Assembly: GCF_937973075.1 (NCBI RefSeq)
Contig: NZ_CALBWL010000034.1
Location: forward strand, 32,511 to 96,510
Length of the DNA: 64,000 nucleotides
Source: an uncultured Campylobacter sp.
GTDB lineage: Bacteria; Campylobacterota; Campylobacteria; Campylobacterales; Campylobacteraceae
Reading direction: 5' to 3'
Within the stretch, counting starts at the first letter, position 1. Every line of letters begins with the position of its first letter. The translations under genes and the position numbers were made by a program. This document shows, piece after piece, positions 53,326 to 61,187 of this stretch. Under the pieces are notes generated by a model. It saw nothing but the letters and a program-made list of their open reading frames with translations. It was not told where the DNA came from and searched no databases.

Positions 53326-53517
53326 TGCAAACCCCTAAATTGCAGCTAAATTTTAAATTTATCGCGAGCCTATCGCGGAAATTTTATGTCGCGGCGGCAG
53401 ATGTAATTTTAAAATTTAGCCGCGCACTTTTGCGCTTGTCATCACGCTTGCACAGCGCGTGCAGATACAATTTAAAATTCCGCCGCCCGCTTCGCTAGAC
53501 GCGTCAAAGCTTTCTAT
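53326..53517. other. Upstream part of the gap holding a structured RNA candidate
   Basis: Non-coding sequence with AAATTT blocks between the LysE gene and the GC-rich structured element at 53518. The other flank (53655-53849) is similar, with two imperfect copies of a TGCGGTGCAGTGTCTCGCACC-like word cut into shorter pieces (GTGTCTCGCACC, GTGTCGCACC). Confidence 0.4.
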
Positions 53518-53654
53518 GGGGCGAGAAGGGGCCTCGGTTGCGAGGTCGCACTTCTCGCAGAGGCGGCGCTGCTTCTGCAGCACCGTATTGCTCTACTCGC
53601 CCCAAACCCCACCTAACCCCCGACGACGCTTTACAAGGGGCAGGCTACGCCTGC
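53518..53654 (+). ncRNA. GC-rich multi-hairpin element, candidate structured RNA or repeat
   Basis: About 137 bases unlike the flanks. GCGAGAAG (53521) pairs with CTTCTCGC (53551) and encloses CCTCG-gttg-CGAGG. Alternatively, GGGGCGAG (53518) can pair with CTCGCCCC (53596), closing the whole. GCTGC-ttct-GCAGC lies at 53568. After a C-rich single-stranded stretch (CCCCAAACCCCACC, ACCCCC) comes GCAGGC-tac-GCCTGC at 53640, followed by AT-rich DNA like a terminator. No open frame suits it. Could be a small RNA, a REP/BOX-type mobile repeat or a remnant of a selfish element; strand is assigned from the terminator-like end. Confidence 0.5.
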
Positions 53655-53849
53655 GCTGAATTTATATTATAACTGCGGTGCAGTGTCTCGCACCTAGTCG
53701 CAAGACCGCCGTGCCGCAAGTTTCAATACAATGTGTCGCACCGAGTAAAAACTTACGCCGCAGTGTGTGTAACAGAGCGAATGAAATTTTAAAATTTCGC
53801 CGCACCGCCGCGGACAAATTTAAAATTTAAAACTCTTGCGGCTTTAAAT

Positions 53850-55217
53850 TTAGCCGAAAATTCCGTACCCGAAGATCACCGCGATGATGAGCGGCAGGAT
53901 AAATTTGACATATAAAAACCAAACTCCCGCGAGCCTCGCGCTCAAATCGCCTTCGTTGGTGAGCTCGTAGATCGCGTCCTTTTTCAGCACCCAGCCCACG
54001 TAGATGCAGCACAGCAGCGCTGTTAGCACGAAAAAGACGTTCGCGCTTACGAAGTCGAAGGCGTCGAAAACCGAGCGCCCCAGAATTTTAACGTCCGCAA
54101 GCACGCTGCTTGAGAGTATGCAGGGCAGGTTGCCGAGCACGAAGACGCCGCCGAGCGTTAAATTTACCGCCTTTAACGTTGAAAATCCGAAGCGCTCCTC
54201 GACGAAATTTATGATGACCTGATAGATCGTGATGGACGTCGTAAGCGCGGCGATGAGCAAAATCGAGAGAAAGACCACCGCGACGGCGTTGCCGAACGGC
54301 ATGTGCGAAAACGCGATCGGCAGGCTTTTAAAAACTAGCGACGAGCCGCTACTCGGCTCAAGCCCTGCGCTAAAGAGCGACGGGAAGATCATAAAGCCCG
54401 CAAGCACGGCGATGAGCGTGTTTACGACTGCGGTGATGGTGGCTGTTTGCATCAGCTTCTCGTCTTTGTTTAAAAAGCTAGACAGCGTGATCATCACGCC
54501 GAAACCGAGTGAGAGCGCGAAAAAGACCTGCCCCAAAACGTCGATCAAAAGCTTGGGCGTGATCTTTGCAAAATCGACGCCGAGGTAAAATTTCACGCCT
54601 TCCTTTGCGCCTTCCAGCGTTAAATTCGTAAGGATCACCGCTATGAAGCACAAAAATAGCGCGGGCATTAGAAATTTTACGAATTTTTCGATCCCTTCGA
54701 TGATGCCGTTTTTCAAAATGTACCAGTTGATCGCTATGAAAACGATCGTGTAAGCTCCGACGCCGAGCGGGCTATTTTCGATATGATCTGCGTAGAATTT
54801 CTGCGTGAATGCGGGGTCGGTGATCCGCGCGGAGAGGTCGAAGTTGCCGCTTACGATGTTTACGATGTAGGTTAGCACCCAGCCGCCGAGGACCATATAG
54901 TAGGCTAAAATTCCAAACGCGCCGATTACGCCCATGATGCCTACGATCTTCCATGCGGGCTTTATGCACGAGCCGTCCTTTTTAGGCGCTGCAAAGGCAT
55001 CGACGCAGTTTCTTAGCGCGCGACGTCCGATGACGTTTTCTACTAAGATCATCGGGATTCCAAGCACGATCATTGCGATGCAAAACACGAGAACGTAGGC
55101 GCCGCCACCATTTTCGCCGACTAGATACGGAAACCTCCACGTGCAGCCAAAGCCGATCGTGGCGCCTGCGACGGTTAAGATATATGTGAGCTTGCTGCTC
55201 CAGGTCTGTCTCGGCAC
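53850..55217 (-). CDS. Sodium-dependent amino-acid transporter (SNF/NSS family)
   Basis: About 455 residues with eleven to twelve helices, LeuT fold. The N-terminal motif LTYILTVAGATIGFGCTWRFPYLVGENGGGA contains the sodium site and unwound helix 1 (GxGxxWRFP). It is given here only to show the signature; the pieces are TVAGATIGFG and TWRFPYLVGENGGGA. GTG start with GGAGGG six bases before. Ten bases after nadD-rsfS on the same strand, so probably one transcript. Substrate unknown; bacterial members carry amino acids such as Tyr, Trp or Ala. Confidence 0.9.
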   Translation of the reverse strand: MPRQTWSSKLTYILTVAGATIGFGCTWRFPYLVGENGGGAYVLVFCIAMIVLGIPMILVENVIGRRALRNCVDAFAAPKKDGSCIKPAWKIVGIMGVIGAFGILAYYMVLGGWVLTYIVNIVSGNFDLSARITDPAFTQKFYADHIENSPLGVGAYTIVFIAINWYILKNGIIEGIEKFVKFLMPALFLCFIAVILTNLTLEGAKEGVKFYLGVDFAKITPKLLIDVLGQVFFALSLGFGVMITLSSFLNKDEKLMQTATITAVVNTLIAVLAGFMIFPSLFSAGLEPSSGSSLVFKSLPIAFSHMPFGNAVAVVFLSILLIAALTTSITIYQVIINFVEERFGFSTLKAVNLTLGGVFVLGNLPCILSSSVLADVKILGRSVFDAFDFVSANVFFVLTALLCCIYVGWVLKKDAIYELTNEGDLSARLAGVWFLYVKFILPLIIAVIFGYGIFG

Positions 55218-55226
55218 GCTCCCTCC

Positions 55227-56888
55227 TTAAAATTGCTCTTTTTTGAGCTTGTCGAGGAAGTCCTCGATATTGTATTTGGCGCGGTAAGCCTCGCTGATGA
55301 GATGGACTATGATGTCGCCGAGATCGACGACGCTCCACTCATCGCCGCTTTCGATAGCCAAAAACTCCTCCCCAAGCGGCTTAAGCACGCTTTTTAGCTC
55401 CTCGATGAGCGAGGCTGCGTGGCGGGCGGTCAGCATAGTGGCGATAACTACGAATTTCGCGATATATTCGCGCCCCTCCATATCGATGATCTGGACGTCT
55501 TCGGCTTTCTTTTCGTTTAAAATTTCGGCGATCTTTTCCGCCCTTTGCTTTGGATCTTGCATATCTTTCCTTTTATAAAATTTTATGACCTCTGCTGCGA
55601 TCTTGGGCGGGATTTCGCCTTTGAAATCTCGCCTAAAACCGCTTGAGCTCGCATCTACGGCAATCTCGATCCGCTTTAGGTCCGCCCACTGCCGCGGGAT
55701 CTCGTAGCCGGGCCTCGTAAGCACGACAAACTCCGCTAATTTTTGCAGCTCGCTAAAATCGCGCCATTTATGAAGCTCGGCTAGGTTGTCGGCGCCCACG
55801 ACGATGTAGAGCTTTGGTGCTGTGTCTGTATGGTTCGCGCTGTTTGCTTTGCTTGCTTCATCTGCACTACTCACATCGCTCGCGTCATCCGCATCATTTA
55901 CGCTGCCTGTGTCACCTGCGCTATTTGAGCTGCTACCCGCGAAATTTGCGTTGCCTGCGTCGGCCATGCAATTCGCATTGCCGCTTGAAATTTCGCTTGC
56001 AACGGAGCTTGAAATTACGCTTGTATTTGTGATTTCGCTCGCGTCTGCGCTTAAAATTTTATTCGCGCTTAAAATTTCGTTCCGGACAGCGCTCGGAATT
56101 TTGCTAGTACTCGAAATTTCGCCCCCGACGGAGTTTGAAATTTCTCTCATGCCGATGTCGGACACTTTGCTTGCGACGACGCTTGAAATTTTATCTGCAC
56201 TTAAAATTTTGCTTACGTCGTTTGCACCGCCCGCATTACTTTTACAGCCGCCCGAAATTCCACTCACCGTGCTTTGCGAAATCCCCTTTGTTTCACTTCC
56301 ATCGCAGATCAAAATTTCATCTGCCACGCTGCCTTGCAGAATTTTGTTTTTTGCGTTGTCAGAGATACTTACTCTATCCGTATTAACGGCGGTGCAGGCA
56401 TCGTCGCTTGAAATTTTAGCTATGCCGCACGACAAAGCCCCGTCCGTCTTCTTGGGTAAAATTTCGTCTGCATTGCCAGGAGTATAAGCACCGGCAGAAA
56501 TTTTATTCGCGATATTTGCGCCGTTAGGTAGAGCCTTATCCGCTATGGCCGCTTGAGTTTTGCTCGCCGAGGCTGCCGTTTCCGCCGCGATTTTGCCGCT
56601 TGCGCCATATTTTTCGAGCAGAAATTTCACGCTTTGTATCGTGGGTACCGAGCGGTTTTGCGAAATTTCATAATCGCTTACCTCCACGCCCGGGGTGTCG
56701 CTCCACAGCGCGCGGCACCATCTAAGCCGCAGCTGCGGAGGCGCCGAAAAGCTCTTTTTAAACGGGTTTAGAAACGACGGCATTGTGATCAGCAAATCGG
56801 GCTTTAGGCTTGATAAGATCGCCTTTACCGCGGCGGCGTGTCCTGCGTGCGGCGGATCGAAACTACCGCCGAAAAGCGCGATCTTCAC
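55227..56888 (-). CDS. nadD: NadD-RsfS fusion with a ~250-residue insertion
   Basis: One open frame holds nicotinate mononucleotide adenylyltransferase (NAD synthesis) and ribosome silencing factor RsfS. NadD N-terminus: ALFGGSFDPPHAGHAAAV, MPSFLNPFKK, VSDYEI; NadD C-terminus from ~356: LYIVVGADNLAELHKWRDF and SSSGFRRD. Between them, residues ~105-355 are a low-complexity Ala/Ser/Asn/Ile-rich insertion (SSVVASKVSDIGM, ILSANKILSADASE). RsfS (residues ~443-553, QIIDMEGREYIAKFVVIATM, HLISEAYRAKYNIEDFL) has its own ATG at 55562 with AAAAGGA upstream. RsfS may thus also be made alone, and the missing nadD stop is notable. Start is GTG with GGAG; it overlaps the preceding ORF by four bases. Confidence 0.88.
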   Translation of the reverse strand: MKIALFGGSFDPPHAGHAAAVKAILSSLKPDLLITMPSFLNPFKKSFSAPPQLRLRWCRALWSDTPGVEVSDYEISQNRSVPTIQSVKFLLEKYGASGKIAAETAASASKTQAAIADKALPNGANIANKISAGAYTPGNADEILPKKTDGALSCGIAKISSDDACTAVNTDRVSISDNAKNKILQGSVADEILICDGSETKGISQSTVSGISGGCKSNAGGANDVSKILSADKISSVVASKVSDIGMREISNSVGGEISSTSKIPSAVRNEILSANKILSADASEITNTSVISSSVASEISSGNANCMADAGNANFAGSSSNSAGDTGSVNDADDASDVSSADEASKANSANHTDTAPKLYIVVGADNLAELHKWRDFSELQKLAEFVVLTRPGYEIPRQWADLKRIEIAVDASSSGFRRDFKGEIPPKIAAEVIKFYKRKDMQDPKQRAEKIAEILNEKKAEDVQIIDMEGREYIAKFVVIATMLTARHAASLIEELKSVLKPLGEEFLAIESGDEWSVVDLGDIIVHLISEAYRAKYNIEDFLDKLKKEQF

Positions 56889-57673
56889 GCGCCCGCTCCG
56901 CGCCGTTTCATGCCGCAAAATTTCTCGCACTTCGCCGCAAATTCTGTGGCATAAAATTTTTTGCGGCGTAATCTTGTTTTATGAAATTTCACGCCGTAAA
57001 ATTCTGCTTCGTCAAATTTTGTTGCAAAAAATCCTGCGTTTTGCAGCGCGATAAATTTAAAGGGCGCAGCGGCGCAAAGACTAGGACTGCGTCGTAGCCC
57101 TTTTGCGGCGGCAAATTTTAAAAGCGCACCATCGCGGAATTTTATCTCGTCGAATTTCGCTGCGTTAAATTTCATTTTAAGCTTTAAATTTAGCGTCTGG
57201 AACTTCATCTCGTGAAATTTCGCGCCGTGAAATTTAGCTGCATAAAATTTCGCAATGCAAGCTGAAAAGCCCGTCTCGCGCAATTCTGCTTTGTAAAATT
57301 TGACGCCGCGTGCCATAAATTTTGATTTGCATAATTCCGCGCTACGAAAGTTCGCTCTTAAAAATTCCGTTCTGCAGGCCGTAAAATTTGCACCATTAAA
57401 TTTCTCGTCGTGAAATTTAAAATGCGAGTGCCGTGATTGCCGAATTTGTCGCGTATGACGAAGCGTTTCATTGCAAAATTTAAAATCGCGAAACTCGGCA
57501 TCGCGCACCCTGGGCTCTGTGCCGTAAAATTTCGTGCTACCAAATTTTGTTGCAAAAAATCCCGCGTTTTGCGGCGCGAAAAATTTAACGCTGTGCTTTT
57601 TGAATTTTTCCGCGCAAAACCCTGCGGGGGCGAAGCGGGCGTTAGAATTTGGGCTTTTGTAAGGCTTTCGCAC
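56885..57673 (-). CDS. Linker ORF with pentapeptide-like KF repeats
   Basis: A 262-codon open frame filling the gap from serS to nadD: it begins eight bases after the serS stop and ends overlapping the nadD GTG (GTGA). Its translation has Lys-Phe every five residues (AKFYAAKFHGAKFHEMKF, SAELCKSKFM, ANFTACRTEF), which reads like a pentapeptide-repeat protein. At DNA level this is AAATTT every 15 bases. Two stretches (around 57015 and 57542) are direct repeats of ~45 bases coding NAGFFATKF. Either a newborn pentapeptide protein from RAATTY satellite DNA, or satellite kept open for ribosome passage. No clear ribosome site. Confidence 0.4.
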   Translation of the reverse strand: MRKPYKSPNSNARFAPAGFCAEKFKKHSVKFFAPQNAGFFATKFGSTKFYGTEPRVRDAEFRDFKFCNETLRHTRQIRQSRHSHFKFHDEKFNGANFTACRTEFLRANFRSAELCKSKFMARGVKFYKAELRETGFSACIAKFYAAKFHGAKFHEMKFQTLNLKLKMKFNAAKFDEIKFRDGALLKFAAAKGLRRSPSLCAAAPFKFIALQNAGFFATKFDEAEFYGVKFHKTRLRRKKFYATEFAAKCEKFCGMKRRGAGA

Positions 57674-57680
57674 GGGCCGC

Positions 57681-58931
57681 CTACATATATTTTTCTAAAA
57701 CGCGCGGGATTTCGATGTTGCCGTCTTTGCGCTGGTAGTTTTCCATCACCGCGATCAGCGTGCGGCCGACCGCGAGCGAGGAGCCGTTTAGCGTGTGAAC
57801 CAGGCTATTTTTCTTGCCGTCTTTGAAGCGGATCTTGGCTCTGCGCGCCTGAAAATCGCGGCAGTTGCTGATCGAGCTGATCTCTCGGTATTGGTTCTGC
57901 CCCGGCAGCCAAACCTCCAAATCCACGGTTTTTGCGGCGCTAAAGCCCAGATCGCCGCTGCAAAGCAGCATGTGTCTGTGCGGAAGGCCAAGGCTGCTTA
58001 ACAGATCGCTCGCGCACGAAATCATCTCCTCAAGCATCTTTGCGCTATCCTCTGGGCGCGTGATGGCGACGAGCTCGACTTTTTCGAACTGATGCTGGCG
58101 GATCATGCCGCGCGTATCGCGCCCCGCCGAGCCCGCTTCCTTGCGAAAGCAGTGGCTGTAACTGGTGAGCTTGATCGGCAGCTCCTCGCTGCGTAAAATT
58201 TCATCGTTGAAGAGATTTGTCGCCGTAACCTCGCTCGTAGGGATGAGGTAGAGGTTTTGCTCCTCGTCGTCAACGCGGTAGAGGTCGTCTTTAAATTTGG
58301 GCAGCTGACCCGTACCGTAGAGGATCTGATCGCGCACCAAAAACGGCATATTTACGAGCTCGAAGCCGCGCGAGTTGTTAAATTCGATCATATAATTGAT
58401 GAGAGCCATATTCAGTTTTGCGCCCAGCCCGCGGATCGCGGTGAAGCGACTGCCGCTGAGTTTAACGCCGCGCTCGAAATCAAGCCATCTCAGCGCCTCG
58501 CCGAGATCGAAGTGCTGCTTGGGCGCGAAGTCGAACGTGCGCGGCTGCAGCACCTTTTTGATACAGACGTTTTCGTTCTCGTCCGCACCGATCGGCACGT
58601 CGTCGTCGATGATATTCGGCACGCACGCGGCGATCGCTTCTAGGCTCTGCTCGCGCTCGTTTACTAGCTCGCTTAGGTTTTGGATCTTTTGCTTGTTTTC
58701 CTCAAGCTGCGATTTTAGCGCGCCTACGTCCTTGCCCTCGCGTGCGGCGAGGCCGAGCTCCTTGCTCTTTGCGTTTTGCACAGCTTGAAGATTCTCTAAC
58801 TCCGTCTTTTTAGATTTTAGCTCGTTGTAGGCATCTAGTAGCGTTTGCAGGGTTTGCGGCGGGACTTTTTTGGCGATGAGTTTTTTATTAAATTCGTCGA
58901 AATTCGTCTCGATAAGTTTTAAATTTATCAT
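57681..58931 (-). CDS. serS: Seryl-tRNA synthetase
   Basis: Charges tRNA-Ser and tRNA-Sec. About 416 residues, standard. N-terminal coiled-coil arm (LQTLLDAYNELKSKKTELEN onward to VNEREQSLEAIAA), class II motif 2 FRKEAGSAGRDTRGMIRQHQFEKVE and motif 3 LNGSSLAVGRTLIAVMENYQ. Head of a long leftward gene run (serS, linker ORF, nadD-rsfS, SNF transporter). Divergent from the nickel genes. Confidence 0.96.
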   Translation of the reverse strand: MINLKLIETNFDEFNKKLIAKKVPPQTLQTLLDAYNELKSKKTELENLQAVQNAKSKELGLAAREGKDVGALKSQLEENKQKIQNLSELVNEREQSLEAIAACVPNIIDDDVPIGADENENVCIKKVLQPRTFDFAPKQHFDLGEALRWLDFERGVKLSGSRFTAIRGLGAKLNMALINYMIEFNNSRGFELVNMPFLVRDQILYGTGQLPKFKDDLYRVDDEEQNLYLIPTSEVTATNLFNDEILRSEELPIKLTSYSHCFRKEAGSAGRDTRGMIRQHQFEKVELVAITRPEDSAKMLEEMISCASDLLSSLGLPHRHMLLCSGDLGFSAAKTVDLEVWLPGQNQYREISSISNCRDFQARRAKIRFKDGKKNSLVHTLNGSSLAVGRTLIAVMENYQRKDGNIEIPRVLEKYM

Positions 58932-59045
58932 TTTCTGCCTCTTTTTGGTAATTTAAATTGCGACATTTTAACCAAAGTTTGCTTTAAATACTCAAAATAA
59001 ACCCACATTTAAGCAATACGGATGAAAAAAAGTGATACAATTCCG

Positions 59046-59058
59046 TAATATTTTATTA
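59046..59058 (+). promoter_or_regulatory. TAATA-TTT-TATTA dyad upstream of the nickel genes
   Basis: A perfect 5-bp inverted repeat around three T bases, 14 bases before the start of the first nickel-transport gene, overlapping a plausible -10 box (TAATAT). Epsilonproteobacterial NikR sites are AT-rich dyads of loosely similar type. No NikR gene is in view, so this is a weak suggestion. Confidence 0.3.
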
Positions 59059-59071
59059 TGAAAGGTATTAC

Positions 59072-59821
59072 ATGAAGGCAAAATTTGCTTTTTTAGGAAT
59101 TTTCGCGGCGAGCCTTGCGTTCGCACATTTCGGCGTTCTTACGACGGATAAAAATGTAGTAGAGAATCAAAAAGACGCTACTTTAAAGCTAAATTTGGAA
59201 TTCTCCCATCCGTTTTTACAGGAGTCTATGAATCTACAAAAGCCCTCAGAATTCGGCGTTTTTATTGATGGCGAGAAAAAATCGCTCCTAAGCAGCCTAA
59301 AAGAGCAGAAAAAGGGTGAAAATTCCTATTTTGCGGCGGAATTTAAAGCTGACAAGCCATCACTTTTAGCGTTTTATTTCGATCCGAAACCCTATGCCGA
59401 GCCGGCCGAGCGCAAGATGATTCGCCATATCACCAAAACCTATGTCGATGCTTACGGCGCGGGCGAAGGCTGGGATAAGCCGCTCGGGCTAGAGGCGGAG
59501 ATCGTGCCGCTAGTGCGGCCTTATGCGCTGTATGCGGGCGAGATATTTAGCGGAGTTTTTTTACTGCACGGAAAGCCCGTCCCGGGCGCGGACGTGGAGA
59601 TCGAGCTATATAACGATAAAGGCTACAAAGCCCCTAGCGAGGCGCATGTCACGCAGGTCGTTAAAACTAACGGCGCAGGCGAGTTTAGCTTCGTGATGCC
59701 GGTTGCCGGCTGGTGGGGCTTTGCGGCTCTTAGCGAAGAGGAAGCTGCCAAAGGAAGCGAGCAGCCCGTAAATGAGCTGGGCGCCGTGCTTTGGATCAAA
59801 GCAGACGAGCTGAAAAAATAA
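59072..59821 (+). CDS. nikK: NikK-type DUF4198 periplasmic protein of a nickel uptake system
   Basis: About 249 residues with a signal peptide (MKAKFAFLGIFAASLAFAH). Mature N-terminal His (AHFGVL) is a common metal ligand in the family. DUF4198 Ig-like fold: FYFDPKPYAEPAERKMIRH, ETVPLVRPYALYAGE-like EIVPLVRPYALYAG, and GKPVPGADVEIELYND. DUF4198 proteins stand with CbiM/CbiQ/CbiO-like nickel or cobalt ECF transporters and hand over metal. AAAGG ribosome site. First gene of the nickel operon. Confidence 0.8.
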   Translation: MKAKFAFLGIFAASLAFAHFGVLTTDKNVVENQKDATLKLNLEFSHPFLQESMNLQKPSEFGVFIDGEKKSLLSSLKEQKKGENSYFAAEFKADKPSLLAFYFDPKPYAEPAERKMIRHITKTYVDAYGAGEGWDKPLGLEAEIVPLVRPYALYAGEIFSGVFLLHGKPVPGADVEIELYNDKGYKAPSEAHVTQVVKTNGAGEFSFVMPVAGWWGFAALSEEEAAKGSEQPVNELGAVLWIKADELKK

Positions 59822-59833
59822 CGGAGCGGCTCG

Positions 59834-60598
59834 GTGAGATCTCTTTTTTCGGGCGAAATTTGCGTCGCTGCGGATAAATTTAAATTTACGCTTAGGCAGG
59901 GCTTTGAAATTTTATTTTCGCACGTTTTGCTTTTGAGCGTAGAATTTCCAGCGAATTCTGCGGCTAAAATTTTACGGGGCAGAATTTTGTTGTTTTGCAC
60001 CCGCGCGCAGTCTGAGTCTCGGGGTTTGGTTAAAGATTTACGGAGCAGAATTTCGCCGAGTAAAATTTTAAGTAACGAAGCTCTGCTGTGTAAAATTTTG
60101 CTCGGTAGAAATCCGTTCTTAGGAGCTTCGAGCCGTAAAATTTCATATCCGTGGATTTATGAGCGTAAAATACCCGCGCGCAAAATTTCGCTTTTTGAAA
60201 TTTTGCAAACCCTGCCTTTTAAAATTTCGCAGGTCCTATTTTACCGCACAAGCATCGTATCAAGATCGCTCGGAGCTTTAAATTTTGCATCGCGAAATCC
60301 ACTTGCCGCTCCTGCAAATGTAGCAAGCGAAAATTCTTGCGCCATGCAAGCCGTAAAATTTATCAAATTTACCGGTTCCGCAAACGGTTTTGAGACCGCT
60401 CCGAGTCTTGCGCTGACAGCTGCCGCAAACAGGACGCAAGCCGCAAATTTTGCCGCGACTAAAGCCGTAAAAGCAAGGCCTGTAGCAATCAAGGCAATTA
60501 TCGCAAAGGTCGCAAATGCCTTAAATTTAACTAGCTCCCGCGTTTTTGCGCGTCTAAAAAACGGGAGCGATTTAAAGGAGGCGAGTCATGCACATTAG
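59834..60598 (+). CDS. Linker ORF between nikK and nikM (doubtful protein)
   Basis: A 254-codon open frame beginning 12 bases after nikK and ending 11 bases inside nikM. Translation is Arg/Lys/Ile/Ser/Ala-rich with KILxxR and RKIS repeats, without a fold or export signal. The DNA is a dense series of AAAATTT/GAATTT blocks every ~15-25 bases. nikM has its own strong site (AAAGGAGGCG), so translation coupling is not required. Third member of the linker-ORF set (44265, 56885, 59834). Confidence 0.3.
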   Translation: MRSLFSGEICVAADKFKFTLRQGFEILFSHVLLLSVEFPANSAAKILRGRILLFCTRAQSESRGLVKDLRSRISPSKILSNEALLCKILLGRNPFLGASSRKISYPWIYERKIPARKISLFEILQTLPFKISQVLFYRTSIVSRSLGALNFASRNPLAAPANVASENSCAMQAVKFIKFTGSANGFETAPSLALTAAANRTQAANFAATKAVKARPVAIKAIIAKVANALNLTSSRVFARLKNGSDLKEASHAH

Positions 60599-61187
60599 CG
60601 AAGGAGTTTTGAGTGCGCCCGTGCTGCTAGCTGGCTGGGCGGTTACGGCGCCTGCCGTGGCGGCGATTTTATGGCGCGTAAGGCAGTCTGAAATCCCGAG
60701 GATCGCATGTTTTAGCGCGCTGTTTTTCGTCGCATCTTTCGTGCACCTGCCCGTGGGCGTCAGCTCCATGCATTTGATGCTAAGCGGGCTCGTGGGCGCG
60801 TTTTTGGGCTCGCGCGCGATCTTGGCGATTTTCGTCGCGCTGTTTTTGCAAGGGGTATTTTTCGGCTTCGGAGGGCTTAGCGTGCTCGGCGTAAATACCG
60901 CAGTCATCGGCTTTCCGGCGGTTTTGGGCGGGCTCTTTGCCGCCGCCGCAAAAGCGCAAGAGCTAAAAGCGCGCATGCAAAAAATTTATCTATTTTTGGC
61001 GGGTTTCGTGCCGATTGTTTGCTCGATGCTACTTCTTGATCTCGTGCTTTTCATCAGCGGACGGGAGTTTTTTGCTATCGCGACGCTTATCTCGCTCGAA
61101 GGTGCGATCCTGGCTGTTTTAGAAGGGATCATCACACTTTTTGCGCTTAGCTTTATTACGAAATTTTACGGCGGACAGAGGCGATGA
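60588..61187 (+). CDS. nikM: CbiM/NikM membrane component of a nickel ECF transporter
   Basis: Substrate-specific membrane subunit, about 199 residues with six to seven helices. The N-terminal MHISEGVLS is diagnostic: the amino group and the His bind the metal (Met-His at residues 1-2). SSMHLMLSGLVGAFLG and FQGVFFGFGGLSVLGVNTAVI-like motifs follow. Strong AAAGGAGG ribosome site. Nickel rather than cobalt is inferred from the NikK and NikL partners and from the lack of cobalamin genes nearby. Confidence 0.92.
   Translation: MHISEGVLSAPVLLAGWAVTAPAVAAILWRVRQSEIPRIACFSALFFVASFVHLPVGVSSMHLMLSGLVGAFLGSRAILAIFVALFLQGVFFGFGGLSVLGVNTAVIGFPAVLGGLFAAAAKAQELKARMQKIYLFLAGFVPIVCSMLLLDLVLFISGREFFAIATLISLEGAILAVLEGIITLFALSFITKFYGGQRR

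Noticed and set aside
55822..56487. A 221-codon plus-strand open frame over the nadD insertion
   Set aside because: Leu/Ala/Ser/Ile reading of the low-complexity insert on the opposite strand; NadD frame is anchored at both ends by real motifs.
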